A DNA stretch of 64,000 nt from Solimonas sp040754295 (GTDB taxonomy: Bacteria > Pseudomonadota > Gammaproteobacteria > Nevskiales > Nevskiaceae). This document shows, one piece after another, positions 42,498 through 51,670 of the stretch. How positions within the stretch are numbered: the stretch's first letter is position 1; every line of letters starts with the position of its first letter. The DNA lies in contig JBFMCQ010000002.1 in assembly GCA_040754295.1 (NCBI GenBank), positions 1 through 64,000 of the forward strand, given 5' to 3'. The translations under genes were made by a program, and so were the position numbers. The notes beneath the pieces are model-generated. The model was not told the DNA's origin, did no database searches, and was given only the letters and a program-made list of their open reading frames with translations.

Positions 42498-43901
42498 TCA
42501 CCGCGTTGCCGCATCCACCGCTTCGAGCGCGATCTGACACAGCTGCTCGATCTCACGCGGGGTGATGACGTACGGCGGCATGAAATAGATGACGTTGCCG
42601 AGCGGCCGCAGCAGCACGCCGAAGTCCTTGCGCGCGGCGAGCGCATGGCGATACGCGCGCAGCCCGCGGCGTTCGGCCGCCGGAAACGGCTCGCGGCTGT
42701 GCGCGCTCTTTGCCAGCTCGATCGCCAGGATCATGCCTTGCTGGCGCACTTCGGCGACGTGCCGGTGCGCGCGCAGCGCCGCAGTCTGCCGCCACATCAG
42801 CTCGGACAGAAGCCGGTTGGTCGCCAGCGGCTTCTCACTCTCGAACAGGTCGAGCGTGGCCAGCGCGGCGCGGCAGGCGAGGGGATTGCCGGTGTACGAG
42901 TGTGAATGCAAAAAGGCCTTGCCGCTGCGGTAATCGGCGTAGAACGCCTGGAAGATCGTGTCGCGCGTCAGTGTCACCGCGAGCGGCAGCGTACCGCCGG
43001 TCAGTCCCTTGGACAGGCACAGGAAGTCCGGCGAAATGCCGGGCTGGGCGTCCGGCGCGCGCGGCGGCGGCGCCCAGTCGCAGGCCCAGATGCGTCCGCT
43101 ACGCCCGAAGCCGACGGCGATCTCGTCGGCGATCAGATGGACACCATGGCGGTCGCAGGCTTCGCGCAGCAGCGTCAGATAGACCGGATGGTACATGCGC
43201 ATGCCGCCGGCGCACTGCACCAGCGGCTCGACGATCACCGCGCAGACTTCGTCGGCGTGGCGCGCGAGCGCGTCCTCCATCGCGCGGAAGCGCTGGCGCG
43301 TATGGTCCTCCCAGCTCTGGCCGGCAATGCGCTCATAGCAATCCGGTGAGGCGACGTGGATCGGCTCGAGCAGCAGTGGCGCATAGGTGTCGCGGTACAT
43401 GCTCGGCCCGCCGACCGCGAGCGCGCCGAGGGTTTCGCCGTGGTAGCCGTTGGTCAGCGCGATGAAGCGGGTTTTCCTCGGCCGGCCGATGTTGCGCCAG
43501 TAGTGGAACGACATCTTCAGCGCGACCTCGACCGCCGAAGAGCCGTTGTCCGCATAGAAGCAGCGCGTCAGGCCGGGCGGGGCCAGCGCCGTGAGACGCT
43601 CGGACAGCTCGACGACCGGCTCGTGGGTGAAGCCGGCGAGCAGCACGTGGTCGAGCCTGTCGAGCTGCTGCTTGAGCTGCTCGACGATGTGCGGGTGGCG
43701 ATGGCCGAAGATGTTGGTCCACCACGAGCTGACCGCGTCGAGATAGCGGCGCCCTTCGAAATCCTCCAGCCATGCGCCTTCCGCCCGTCGGATCGGAATC
43801 AGCGGCAGGTCCGGCTCGGCGCCGGCGTGGTCGTGCATCTGCGTGCACGGGTGCCAGACATGCGCGAGCGAGCGCCGTTTCCAGTCTTCGTTGAGGCTCA
43901 T
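42498..43901 (-). CDS. bioA: Adenosylmethionine-8-amino-7-oxononanoate aminotransferase
   Basis: The 467-residue fold-type I PLP enzyme has HVWHPCTQMHDH at the start, DAVSSWWTNIFGHRHP, YADNGSSAVEVALKMSFHYW (Gly-Ser of the PLP phosphate site), NGYHGETLGALAVGG, and LIADEIAVGFGRSG. The Schiff-base Lys is in LCLSKGLTGGTLPLA, and HSHSYTGNPLACRAAL follows. It converts KAPA to DAPA in biotin synthesis using SAM as amino donor. It starts 6 bases after the argA stop. No other bio gene is adjacent. Confidence 0.96.
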   Translation of the reverse strand: MSLNEDWKRRSLAHVWHPCTQMHDHAGAEPDLPLIPIRRAEGAWLEDFEGRRYLDAVSSWWTNIFGHRHPHIVEQLKQQLDRLDHVLLAGFTHEPVVELSERLTALAPPGLTRCFYADNGSSAVEVALKMSFHYWRNIGRPRKTRFIALTNGYHGETLGALAVGGPSMYRDTYAPLLLEPIHVASPDCYERIAGQSWEDHTRQRFRAMEDALARHADEVCAVIVEPLVQCAGGMRMYHPVYLTLLREACDRHGVHLIADEIAVGFGRSGRIWACDWAPPPRAPDAQPGISPDFLCLSKGLTGGTLPLAVTLTRDTIFQAFYADYRSGKAFLHSHSYTGNPLACRAALATLDLFESEKPLATNRLLSELMWRQTAALRAHRHVAEVRQQGMILAIELAKSAHSREPFPAAERRGLRAYRHALAARKDFGVLLRPLGNVIYFMPPYVITPREIEQLCQIALEAVDAATR

Positions 43902-43907
43902 GGAGCG

Positions 43908-45227
43908 CTAGCTCAGGTCCTTGATCAGCACCAGCGAGTTGCGCTGGTAGTTGTAGATGCGCTGCTTCTGCACCGGCAGCTCGTCGATCGTGGCCTTGCG
44001 GAAGCCGTGCTCGATGAACCAGTGCGGCGTGTGTGTCGTCAGGCTGAACAGGCGCTTGAGCCCGAGCGCGCGCGCTTCCGTTTCGATGCGCTTGAGCAGC
44101 ACGCCGGCACGGCCGGCGCGCCGGTAGTCGGGGTGCACGGCGATGCAGGCGAGCTCACCCATGCCGTTGTGGGGAAACGGAAACAGCGCCGCGCAGGCGA
44201 TGACCAGCCCGTCGCGCACGATGACGTTGAAGTGCGCGATGTCGAGCTCGAGCTGCTCGCGCGAACGCGGCACCAGGACGCCCTGTTGTTCCAGCGGCTC
44301 GATCAGCGCGAGCACGCCGCCGACGTCCTCGATCGTGGCGTCGCGCATCGCCTCGTAGTCGGGGTCGGCGTAGAGCATCAGGCCGACACCGTCGCGCGTG
44401 TACAGCTCGCGCAGCAGCGCACCGTCGTCGTGACCGACCAGGTGCACGCGCTTGACGCCGCCGCGCGTCGCGGCCAGCGTGGCTTGCAGGTAGGCGCGGT
44501 CGAGCGTGCTGAGCGCGCCGTTTGCCAGCAGGGCCTCGCCTTGCGCCTGCGTCAGCTGGCCGGCATCGCCGGCGCCTTCGGCGAGCCGCCACTGACCGGG
44601 ATTCGTCGGTGCGACGAAGATCAGCTTGTCGGCGGACAGCGCCGTCGCCGCCGCCGTGGCCAGATCCTCGGCACGCAGGTTGAAGATCTCGCCGGTCGGC
44701 GAGTAGCCGATCGGCGAGAGCAGCGCGATGCGGCCCTGCTCCAGCACCTGACGGATCGAGTCGACGTCGATGCGCCGCACCTCGCCGGTGAACTGGTGAT
44801 CGACGCCGCCGCGCACGCCGACCGGCCGTGCCGTGATCCAGTTGCCGCTGGCCACGCGGATGCGCGCGCCGCCCATCGGACTCGAGGCCAGCGAGGTCGA
44901 CAGCCGCGCCTCGATCTCCATGCGCAGCGCGCCGGCGGCGTCCTTGACGCAGTCCAGCGCCGCGCGGTCGGTCACGCGCAAGCCGTCGACGAACTGCGGC
45001 TCGAGCTTACGGACTTTGAGGCGCGCGTCGATCTGCGGGCGCATGCCCGGCACGAGCACGAGCTTGACGCCCAGGCTGTGCAACAGCGCGATGTCGTAGA
45101 TCAGCTGATCGAAGTCCGCGCGCTCGGCCGCCTCGCCGCCGAAGGCGACGACGAAGACACGTCCGTTGTGGGCGTGCACGTAAGGCGCGCAGGCGCGCAG
45201 GACGGCGACGAAATCGGCGGCTTTCAT
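43908..45227 (-). CDS. argA: N-acetylglutamate synthase (ArgA, kinase-like plus GNAT domain)
   Basis: The 439-residue protein has an amino-acid-kinase-fold N-terminal domain (FVVAFGGEAAERADFDQLIYDIALLHSLGVKLVLVPGMRPQID) and a C-terminal GNAT domain from about residue 300. The acetyl-CoA loop is in CIAVHPDYRRAGRAGVLLKRIETEA. It catalyses the first step of arginine synthesis. Start ATG 45227 lies 6 bases after a TATAAT box, so the mRNA may be leaderless. An upstream in-frame start at 45260 would place the box inside the coding region and is rejected. Confidence 0.93.
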   Translation of the reverse strand: MKAADFVAVLRACAPYVHAHNGRVFVVAFGGEAAERADFDQLIYDIALLHSLGVKLVLVPGMRPQIDARLKVRKLEPQFVDGLRVTDRAALDCVKDAAGALRMEIEARLSTSLASSPMGGARIRVASGNWITARPVGVRGGVDHQFTGEVRRIDVDSIRQVLEQGRIALLSPIGYSPTGEIFNLRAEDLATAAATALSADKLIFVAPTNPGQWRLAEGAGDAGQLTQAQGEALLANGALSTLDRAYLQATLAATRGGVKRVHLVGHDDGALLRELYTRDGVGLMLYADPDYEAMRDATIEDVGGVLALIEPLEQQGVLVPRSREQLELDIAHFNVIVRDGLVIACAALFPFPHNGMGELACIAVHPDYRRAGRAGVLLKRIETEARALGLKRLFSLTTHTPHWFIEHGFRKATIDELPVQKQRIYNYQRNSLVLIKDLS

Positions 45228-45233
45228 GGAGAA

Positions 45234-45239
45234 ATTATA
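45234..45239 (-). promoter_or_regulatory. -10 box of argA, leaderless-type spacing
   Basis: TATAAT on the minus strand is followed by TTCTCC and then the argA ATG. A start site about seven bases from the -10 box would fall on the A of the ATG. No Shine-Dalgarno sequence is present between box and start. The -35 region is not convincing. Confidence 0.6.
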
Positions 45240-45267
45240 GGGACGAAACACAATGAGCATCGGCGGT

Positions 45268-45285
45268 TAGGCCTGCGCAGGCCTA
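45268..45285. promoter_or_regulatory. Perfect 18-bp palindrome between argA and ygfB
   Basis: TAGGCCTGCGCAGGCCTA is a perfect palindrome in the 68 bases between two divergent starts. Its right end overlaps the first base pair of the ygfB -10 box. A dyad of this kind, placed on a promoter, is a likely binding site for a dimeric regulator. No regulator can be named; it does not resemble an ARG box. Confidence 0.6.
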
Positions 45286-45289
45286 TAAT
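45284..45289 (+). promoter_or_regulatory. -10 box of ygfB-pepP-ubiH-ubiI, leaderless-type spacing
   Basis: TATAAT is followed by TCGCGG and the ygfB ATG at 45296. Transcription would begin at the start codon or within a base of it. There is no Shine-Dalgarno sequence. The left end overlaps the 18-bp palindrome, so a bound regulator would block it. Confidence 0.6.
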
Positions 45290-45295
45290 TCGCGG

Positions 45296-45862
45296 ATGAC
45301 CGAGCCGATCGACTACGACGCGCTCAACGCTGCGCTGCAGCGCCTGGGTTACGTCGACGAAGCCGCCGAATACCACGGAGCGCTCTGCGGCGCGCTGTGC
45401 GTGCACGAGGCGCAGGACATCGACCTGCTGCACCTGATCGACCCCAGCCCGGACGCCGCGGCCGCAGCCGGCGAGCCGCGCCAGGCCCTGGAGCGCCTGC
45501 GCGCCGAGACGCTCGATGCGCTGTCCGACGAGGACATGCGCTTCCAGCCCCTGCTGCCGGACGACGAAGCCGCGCTGGTGCCGCGGGTCCATGCACTGGT
45601 CGAGTGGTGCCAGGGCTTCCTCTATGGACTGGCCAGCCGGCCGAATCTCGATCTCGAACGCTGCTCCACCGACGTGCGCGAGGTCGTGCACGATTTCTCG
45701 GAGCTGATGCAGGCCTCGGTCGGCGACGAGACCGACACGAACATCGAGGAGGCCGCCTACGCGGAGCTGGTCGAGTACGTCCGCGTCGGCGCGCAGCTGG
45801 TGTTCATGGAGCTGCATCCGCGGCCGACGCTCGATCCCAGCGACCCCCAACAGATCCACTGA
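45296..45862 (+). CDS. ygfB: YgfB/YecA (UPF0149) family protein
   Basis: The 188-residue all-helical protein matches UPF0149: AEYHGALCGALCVHE near the N-terminus (the HG-(x)2-CG pattern), ALVEWCQGFLYGLA (residues about 98-111), and NIEEAAYAELVEYVRVGAQLVFMEL near the end. The position before pepP-ubiH-ubiI is as in E. coli. YgfB in Pseudomonas modulates gene expression through an anti-terminator system; a role here is unknown. No zinc finger is present at the C-terminus, unlike YecA. Confidence 0.92.
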   Translation: MTEPIDYDALNAALQRLGYVDEAAEYHGALCGALCVHEAQDIDLLHLIDPSPDAAAAAGEPRQALERLRAETLDALSDEDMRFQPLLPDDEAALVPRVHALVEWCQGFLYGLASRPNLDLERCSTDVREVVHDFSELMQASVGDETDTNIEEAAYAELVEYVRVGAQLVFMELHPRPTLDPSDPQQIH

Positions 45863-45867
45863 TCCGA

Positions 45868-47202
<1,335 letters not shown>

Positions 47203-47218
47203 GCCGGTGGCGCGCGCG

Positions 47219-48436
47219 ATGAGCTCCGCGAGCGCGTGCTTCGATGTCGCCGTCGTCGGCGGCGGTCTGGTCGGCGCCAGCGTCGCGCTCGGCCTCGCAC
47301 GTACGCCGCGCAGGGTCGCGCTGATCGAACCGGCGCCGCCGCAGCCGGGCGCGGCGAGCTGGGACGAGCGCTGCATCGCGATCAACCAGGCGAGCCATCG
47401 GATCCTGCATGACCTCGATGCATGGCCCGAGCTGTCGCGTGTCGCCGCGCCGATCACGTCGACGCACATCTCCGAGCGCGGTCGCTTTGGCGTCGCGCGC
47501 TTCAGCGCGACCGAGGCCGGGCTCGACGCGCTCGGCTACAACCTTCCGCTGCGGCGCATCGGCGAGCTGCTGTGGCAGCGCGTCGTGCGCGACGGCCGGG
47601 TACAGCCGCTCGCGCCGGCGACGCTGGCCGGCATCGGCTATCGCGACGACTTCGTCGAGCTCGCGCTCGGCGACGGCCGGCGTATCGGAGCGCGGCTCGT
47701 GGTCGCCGCCGACGGCATGGCCTCACCGCTGCGCGGCTGGCTCGGCGTCGGCGCCGAGCGCCACGACTATGCGCAGAGCGCGATCGTCACTGCAGTCCGC
47801 TGCGCGCGTCCGCATCGCGGCTGCGCCTACGAGCGCTTCACGCCGGACGGGCCGATCGCGCTGCTGCCGAAGGTCTGGGAAGCGGCCGAGGACCGCTGCT
47901 CGCTGATCTGGACGACGCCGGCCGCGCAGCTGCAGCAGCGCCTGGCGCTGGACGATGCCGAGTTTCTGGCGCAGGCACAGGACGCCTTCGGCGAGCGCCT
48001 GGGCCGCTTCCTGGAGCTGGGCCGGCGGCAGAGCTTCCCGCTGCAGCGGGTCATGAGCGCACGGCTCACCGCCGCGCGCGTCGTCTTCGCCGGCAACGCC
48101 GCGCAGTCGCTGCATCCGGTCGCCGCGCAGGGATTCAACCTCGGCCTGCGCGACGCCGCGACCTTGACCGAGCTGCTGAGCGCAGCGGACGGCGATCCCG
48201 GCGATCCGGCGCTGCTCGAGCGCTACGCCGCGCTGCGCAGCGCCGATCGCGCGCGCACCGCGGACTTCACCGACGCACTCGTGCGGCTGTTCTCGAACCG
48301 CCTCCCCGGACTGCGGCGGCTGCGCCATCTGGGCCTGCTCGCGCTCGATCTGGCGCCGCCGCTGCACGACGCGGTGATGTGGCAGAACCTCGGCTTCGGC
48401 GGGCATACGCCCGCGGTCGCGCGTGCCCGGCGATGA
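47219..48436 (+). CDS. ubiH: Ubiquinone biosynthesis flavin hydroxylase UbiH
   Basis: The 405-residue group A flavoprotein monooxygenase has the FAD motif VVGGGLVGASVALGLA (residues about 11-26), the middle NADPH/FAD DG motif VVAADGMASPLRG, and the second FAD motif FAGNAAQSLHPVAAQGFNLGLRD. GNAAQ-(S/T)-LHP-(x)3-QGFNLGLRD is the UbiH form. It hydroxylates C6 of the ubiquinone ring. The ATG at 47219 is preferred over the GTG at 47207 because the FAD fold begins soon after. Overlaps ubiI by ATGA. Confidence 0.93.
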   Translation: MSSASACFDVAVVGGGLVGASVALGLARTPRRVALIEPAPPQPGAASWDERCIAINQASHRILHDLDAWPELSRVAAPITSTHISERGRFGVARFSATEAGLDALGYNLPLRRIGELLWQRVVRDGRVQPLAPATLAGIGYRDDFVELALGDGRRIGARLVVAADGMASPLRGWLGVGAERHDYAQSAIVTAVRCARPHRGCAYERFTPDGPIALLPKVWEAAEDRCSLIWTTPAAQLQQRLALDDAEFLAQAQDAFGERLGRFLELGRRQSFPLQRVMSARLTAARVVFAGNAAQSLHPVAAQGFNLGLRDAATLTELLSAADGDPGDPALLERYAALRSADRARTADFTDALVRLFSNRLPGLRRLRHLGLLALDLAPPLHDAVMWQNLGFGGHTPAVARARR

Positions 48437-49602
48437 GCACGGGCCTCGACTGCGATGTCGCGATCGTCGGTGCCGGCCTCGTCGGCAGTGCACTCGCGCT
48501 CGGGCTGCACCGCCTGGGGCTGCGTGTGCGCCTGCTCGACCGCGGACTCGCCGCCGAGGCCAGCGACGACTACGACCTGCGCGTCTACGCGATCTCGCCG
48601 GCGAGCGCCGGCTTTCTCGGCGAGCTCGGCGTATGGCCGGCGATCGCCGCCGAGCGCGTCAGTCCGTACACCCACATGCAGGTGTGGGAGCGCGAGCCGC
48701 ACGCGGCGCTGCATTTCGATGCCTCCGACGTACGTCTGCCGGAGCTGGGCTGGATCGTCGAGAGCCGCGTGATCCAGCGGCAACTGTGGGCGCAGCTGCC
48801 CGCCGGCGTGCTGCGCGAAGGCGCGGCGGCGCAGGACTGCACGACGGAGGCGAGCGGCGCGGCCGTGCTGACGCTCGACGGCGGCACGCGGCTGCGTGCG
48901 TCGCTGGTGGTCGCCGCCGACGGCACGCGCTCGCCGCTGCGGCAGGCGCGCGGCATCGAAGTCGTGCAGCATGCCTATGAGCAAACCGCTGTCGTCTGCC
49001 ACGTGCGCACCGAGCGCGCCCATCAGGCCACGGCTTACCAGCGCTTCCTCGACACCGGCCCGCTCGCCCTGCTGCCGCTGGCCGACGGCCGCAGCTCGAT
49101 CGTCTGGTCGTCCGCCGAGGCCGCGGCGCTGCTGGCGATGGACGATCGCAGCTTCTGCGCGGCGCTGGCCGCGGCGAGCCAACAGATTCTCGGGCGCGTG
49201 CTCGACTGCACGCGGCGCCTGAGCTTTCCGCTGCTGCTGCAGCACGCGCACGAGTACGTGCAGCCGCGTTTCGCGCTCGCCGGCGACGCCGCGCACGTGG
49301 TCCATCCGCTGGCGGGGCAGGGCGTGAACCTCGGCTTCGGCGATGCGCGCTGTCTGGTCGCGACGCTCGCAGAGGCGCGCGCCGCGCACCGCGACATCGG
49401 CAGCCTGCGCGTGCTCGCGCGCTACCAGCGTGCGCGGCGCGCCGAGGTGCGCGAGATGATCGCCGTGACCGACGGCCTGTACCGCGCCTATCGCACGCAT
49501 CTGCCCGGCTGGGACTGGCTGCGCCAGCGCGGGCTGTCGCTGGTCAACGCCTTGCCGCCGGTGCGCCAGGCGCTGGTGCGCCGCGCCTGCGGCTTGGAGT
49601 GA
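48433..49602 (+). CDS. ubiI: Ubiquinone biosynthesis flavin hydroxylase UbiI (VisC)
   Basis: The 389-residue paralogue of UbiH has IVGAGLVGSALALGLHRLG, YDLRVYAISPAS, LVVAADGTRSPLR, and the FAD motif LAGDAAHVVHPLAGQGVNLGFGD, of the UbiI/UbiF form (GDAAH-x-(V/I)-HPLAGQG). It hydroxylates C5 of the ring; a UbiF-like C6 role cannot be excluded on sequence. The ATGA overlap with ubiH matches the order in E. coli, where visC precedes gcvT. The next 495 bases hold the glycine riboswitch region. Confidence 0.9.
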   Translation: MSTGLDCDVAIVGAGLVGSALALGLHRLGLRVRLLDRGLAAEASDDYDLRVYAISPASAGFLGELGVWPAIAAERVSPYTHMQVWEREPHAALHFDASDVRLPELGWIVESRVIQRQLWAQLPAGVLREGAAAQDCTTEASGAAVLTLDGGTRLRASLVVAADGTRSPLRQARGIEVVQHAYEQTAVVCHVRTERAHQATAYQRFLDTGPLALLPLADGRSSIVWSSAEAAALLAMDDRSFCAALAAASQQILGRVLDCTRRLSFPLLLQHAHEYVQPRFALAGDAAHVVHPLAGQGVNLGFGDARCLVATLAEARAAHRDIGSLRVLARYQRARRAEVREMIAVTDGLYRAYRTHLPGWDWLRQRGLSLVNALPPVRQALVRRACGLE

Positions 49603-49721
49603 AAGCGGTAACGCCGCAGCGGTGAGCGCGCGCCGGATCGCGGGCGCACGCAGCCTCGCAGGGACTCGCCAAGAGCCGCCCGCGCCGATACACTGCCCCC
49701 CGGTGCAATGGCAGCACGTGT

Positions 49722-49790
49722 CTGTCACCCGAGAGACCCCCTCCACGGGTGGCGCCGAAGGCGCAAACCGCCCGGAATCGCTCAGGCTGA
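49722..49790 (+). other. Truncated third glycine aptamer (degenerate)
   Basis: The block shares a 32-base identical core (49755-49786, the CCGAAGGCGCAAACC to CTCAGG region) with the intact aptamer 192 bases downstream. Its 5' P1 strand (CTGTCACCC) is present too. An internal hairpin is kept with a different stem (ACCC...GGGT), but the 3' P1 strand and the AAAGGA segment are missing. It is therefore an interrupted duplicate of aptamer I and probably cannot fold fully. Confidence 0.8.
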
Positions 49791-49865
49791 GCCGGGGTTG
49801 TCGTGAAGCGAAGCTTCACGCCGGCGAACGCCCGGCCATGGATGTCCGGGCCGGGGTTCGCTAAA
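49787..49865. repeat. Palindromic element interrupting the upstream aptamer copy
   Basis: Two nested or adjacent hairpins follow the broken aptamer core. One is an 8-bp stem CGTGAAGC/GCTTCACG with 3-base loop (49802-49820). The other has an outer stem GCGAAC/GTTCGC (49824-49829 with 49856-49861) enclosing GCCCGG/CCGGGC (49830-49835 with 49846-49851). There is no coding frame. The structure looks like an inserted dispersed palindrome that removed the 3' end of the aptamer. Confidence 0.6.
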
Positions 49866-49913
49866 GTGCACGGCGTTGCGCCAGGGATGGCGAGCAGTAG
49901 AAAAGATGTAGCT

Positions 49914-50067
49914 CTGTCACGCGAGAGACTGCCCCACGTGGCAGCACCGAAGGCGCAAACCGCCCGGAATCGCTCAGGTAAAAGGAGCGTGACAGAAAAA
50001 ACCCTGGAGAGAACCGGACGCGCTCCGGTCACCGAAGGCGCCAAAACGCTCAGGTAAAAGGACAGGG
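49914..50067 (+). promoter_or_regulatory. Tandem glycine riboswitch (two aptamers) of the gcv operon
   Basis: Aptamer I (49914-49995) closes with a perfect 9-bp P1 stem CTGTCACGC/GCGTGACAG and contains the hallmark CACCGAAGGCGCAAACC and GCTCAGGTAAAAGGA segments. Aptamer II (50002-50067) has GAGAGAACC, CACCGAAGGCGCC, CGCTCAGGTAAAAGGAC and a P1 of CCCTG/CAGGG. A short A-rich linker joins them. This is the canonical cooperative glycine riboswitch, 31 bases before the gcvT start, controlling glycine cleavage genes. Confidence 0.95.
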
Positions 50068-50095
50068 GGCGTCTGAATCCACGTTCAAGGACGCC
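50068..50095 (+). promoter_or_regulatory. gcvT: Expression-platform hairpin covering the gcvT ribosome site
   Basis: GGCGTC (50068-50073) pairs with GACGCC (50090-50095), and TGAA with TTCA inside, with an AG bulge. The stem starts at the base next to aptamer II P1. The ribosome site AAGGA (50087-50091), 6 bases from the ATG, lies in the 3' arm. Ligand-dependent opening would switch on translation; this is inferred from base pairing. Confidence 0.7.
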
Positions 50096-50097
50096 GC

Positions 50098-51228
50098 ATG
50101 CTCAAGCACACCGCCCTGCACCCCGAACACCTCCGCCTCGGCGCGCGCCTGGTCGATTTCGCCGGCTGGGAGATGCCGATCCAGTACGCCTCGCAGCTCG
50201 ACGAGCACCACGCGGTGCGCAACGGAGCCGGGATGTTCGACGTTGCCCACATGGCGGCGCTGGATCTGCACGGCGCGCGCGTGCGCGAATTCCTGCGTCG
50301 CCTGCTGGCGAACGACGTCGCCAAGCTCACGGTGCCGGGCAAGGCGCCGCCGACGGGTTTACCCGTCGGTAAAGCCCTGTACAGCTGCATGCTGCGCGAG
50401 GACGGCGGCATCCTCGACGACCTGATTGTCTACGCGCTTCCTGCGCCAGCCGGCGCCGGCCAAGAATGGTTCCGCGTGGTCGTCAACGCCGGCACGGCGG
50501 ACAAGGATCTGGCCTGGATCCGCCGGCACGCGGCCGACTTCGGCGTCGACGTGCGCCGGCGCGAGGATCTCGGCATTCTCGCGGTGCAGGGGCCGCAGGC
50601 GCGCAGCCGCACGCTGCCGCTGCTGCCCGACGCACTGCGTGCCGCGGCCGATGCGCTGACCGCGTTCCAGGGCGTCGAGCGCGGCGACTGGTTCGTCGCG
50701 CGCACCGGCTACACCGGCGAGGATGGCTTCGAGCTGATCCTGCCGCACGACGAGTTGGTCGCGCTGTGGCGCCGGCTGCTCGACGCCGGCGTCAAACCCT
50801 GCGGCCTGGGCGCGCGCGACACGCTGCGCCTCGAAGCGGGCATGAATCTGTACGGGCAGGACATGGACGAGTCCACGCATCCGCTCGAGTCGGGGCTGGG
50901 GTGGACCGTGGCCTGGACGCCGGAGGATCGCGATTTCATCGGCCGCGCCGCGATCGAGCCGCTGCGCGGCAAGTCACCGCGCAAGCTCGTCGGCCTGGTC
51001 CTCGAAGGCCGCGGCATCATGCGCGCGCAGATGAAGCTGCGCTTCGCCAACGGCGCGGCTGGAGAGATCACGAGCGGCGGCTTCTCGCCGACGATGAAGC
51101 AGTCGATCGCGCTCGCGCGCGTCGACAGCGCGGCCGACGGCCCCTGCGAAGTGGAGATCCGCGGGCAATGGATCGCCGCACGCGTCGTCAAGCCGCCGTT
51201 CGTGCGCAACAACAAAATCCTGGTGTGA
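50098..51228 (+). CDS. gcvT: Glycine cleavage T protein (aminomethyltransferase)
   Basis: The 376-residue protein has HPEHLRLGARLVDFAGWEMPIQY, GMFDVAHMAALDLHG, VQGPQARSRTLPLL, FVARTGYTGEDGFELILPHDE (folate-binding loop), CGLGARDTLRLEAGMNLYGQDMDES, and a C-terminal FIGRAAIEPLRGKSPRKLVGLVLEG. It transfers the aminomethyl carbon to tetrahydrofolate, releasing ammonia. It is the first gene of the gcvT-H-PA-PB operon. Confidence 0.97.
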   Translation: MLKHTALHPEHLRLGARLVDFAGWEMPIQYASQLDEHHAVRNGAGMFDVAHMAALDLHGARVREFLRRLLANDVAKLTVPGKAPPTGLPVGKALYSCMLREDGGILDDLIVYALPAPAGAGQEWFRVVVNAGTADKDLAWIRRHAADFGVDVRRREDLGILAVQGPQARSRTLPLLPDALRAAADALTAFQGVERGDWFVARTGYTGEDGFELILPHDELVALWRRLLDAGVKPCGLGARDTLRLEAGMNLYGQDMDESTHPLESGLGWTVAWTPEDRDFIGRAAIEPLRGKSPRKLVGLVLEGRGIMRAQMKLRFANGAAGEITSGGFSPTMKQSIALARVDSAADGPCEVEIRGQWIAARVVKPPFVRNNKILV

Positions 51229-51250
51229 TCCAACGATTCGGAGCAAGCAG

Positions 51251-51640
51251 ATGAGCAAGGTTCCCGCGGAGCTGAAGTACGTCAAATCGCACGAATGGCT
51301 GCGGCGCGAGGCCGATGGCACGGTGACGATCGGCATCACCGACCACGCGCAGGAAGCGCTCGGCGATCTGGTCTTCGTCGAAGTGCCCGCGCTCGGGCGC
51401 AAGGTCGCGACAAACGAAGCCTGTGCCGTTGTCGAATCGGTCAAGGCGGCGTCGGACGTCTACGCGCCGATCGCCGGTGAAGTCGTCGCGGCCAACGAGG
51501 CACTGGGCACGAGCCCGGAGATTCTCAACAGCGATCCCTACGGCGCCGGCTGGATGTGGAAGATGAAACCGGCCAATGCTGCGGACGTCGATGGCCTGCT
51601 CGATGCTGCCGCGTACGAGGCCTATCTCAAGACGCTGTAA
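51251..51640 (+). CDS. gcvH: Glycine cleavage H protein (lipoyl carrier)
   Basis: The 129-residue carrier has the lipoyl site Lys65 in VESVKAASDVYAP and the usual ELKYVKSHEWLRREADGTVTIGITDHAQEALGDLVFVEVP start. The C-terminal DPYGAGWMWKMKP segment is typical. It shuttles the aminomethyl group between P and T proteins. It is 22 bases after gcvT. Confidence 0.98.
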   Translation: MSKVPAELKYVKSHEWLRREADGTVTIGITDHAQEALGDLVFVEVPALGRKVATNEACAVVESVKAASDVYAPIAGEVVAANEALGTSPEILNSDPYGAGWMWKMKPANAADVDGLLDAAAYEAYLKTL

Positions 51641-51670
51641 TCCTTCACGCCTCACGCCTCACATCCCGCC

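Noticed and set aside
45228..45260. Longer argA starting at 45260
   Set aside because: The extra 11 residues are not part of the family and would overlie the TATAAT box.
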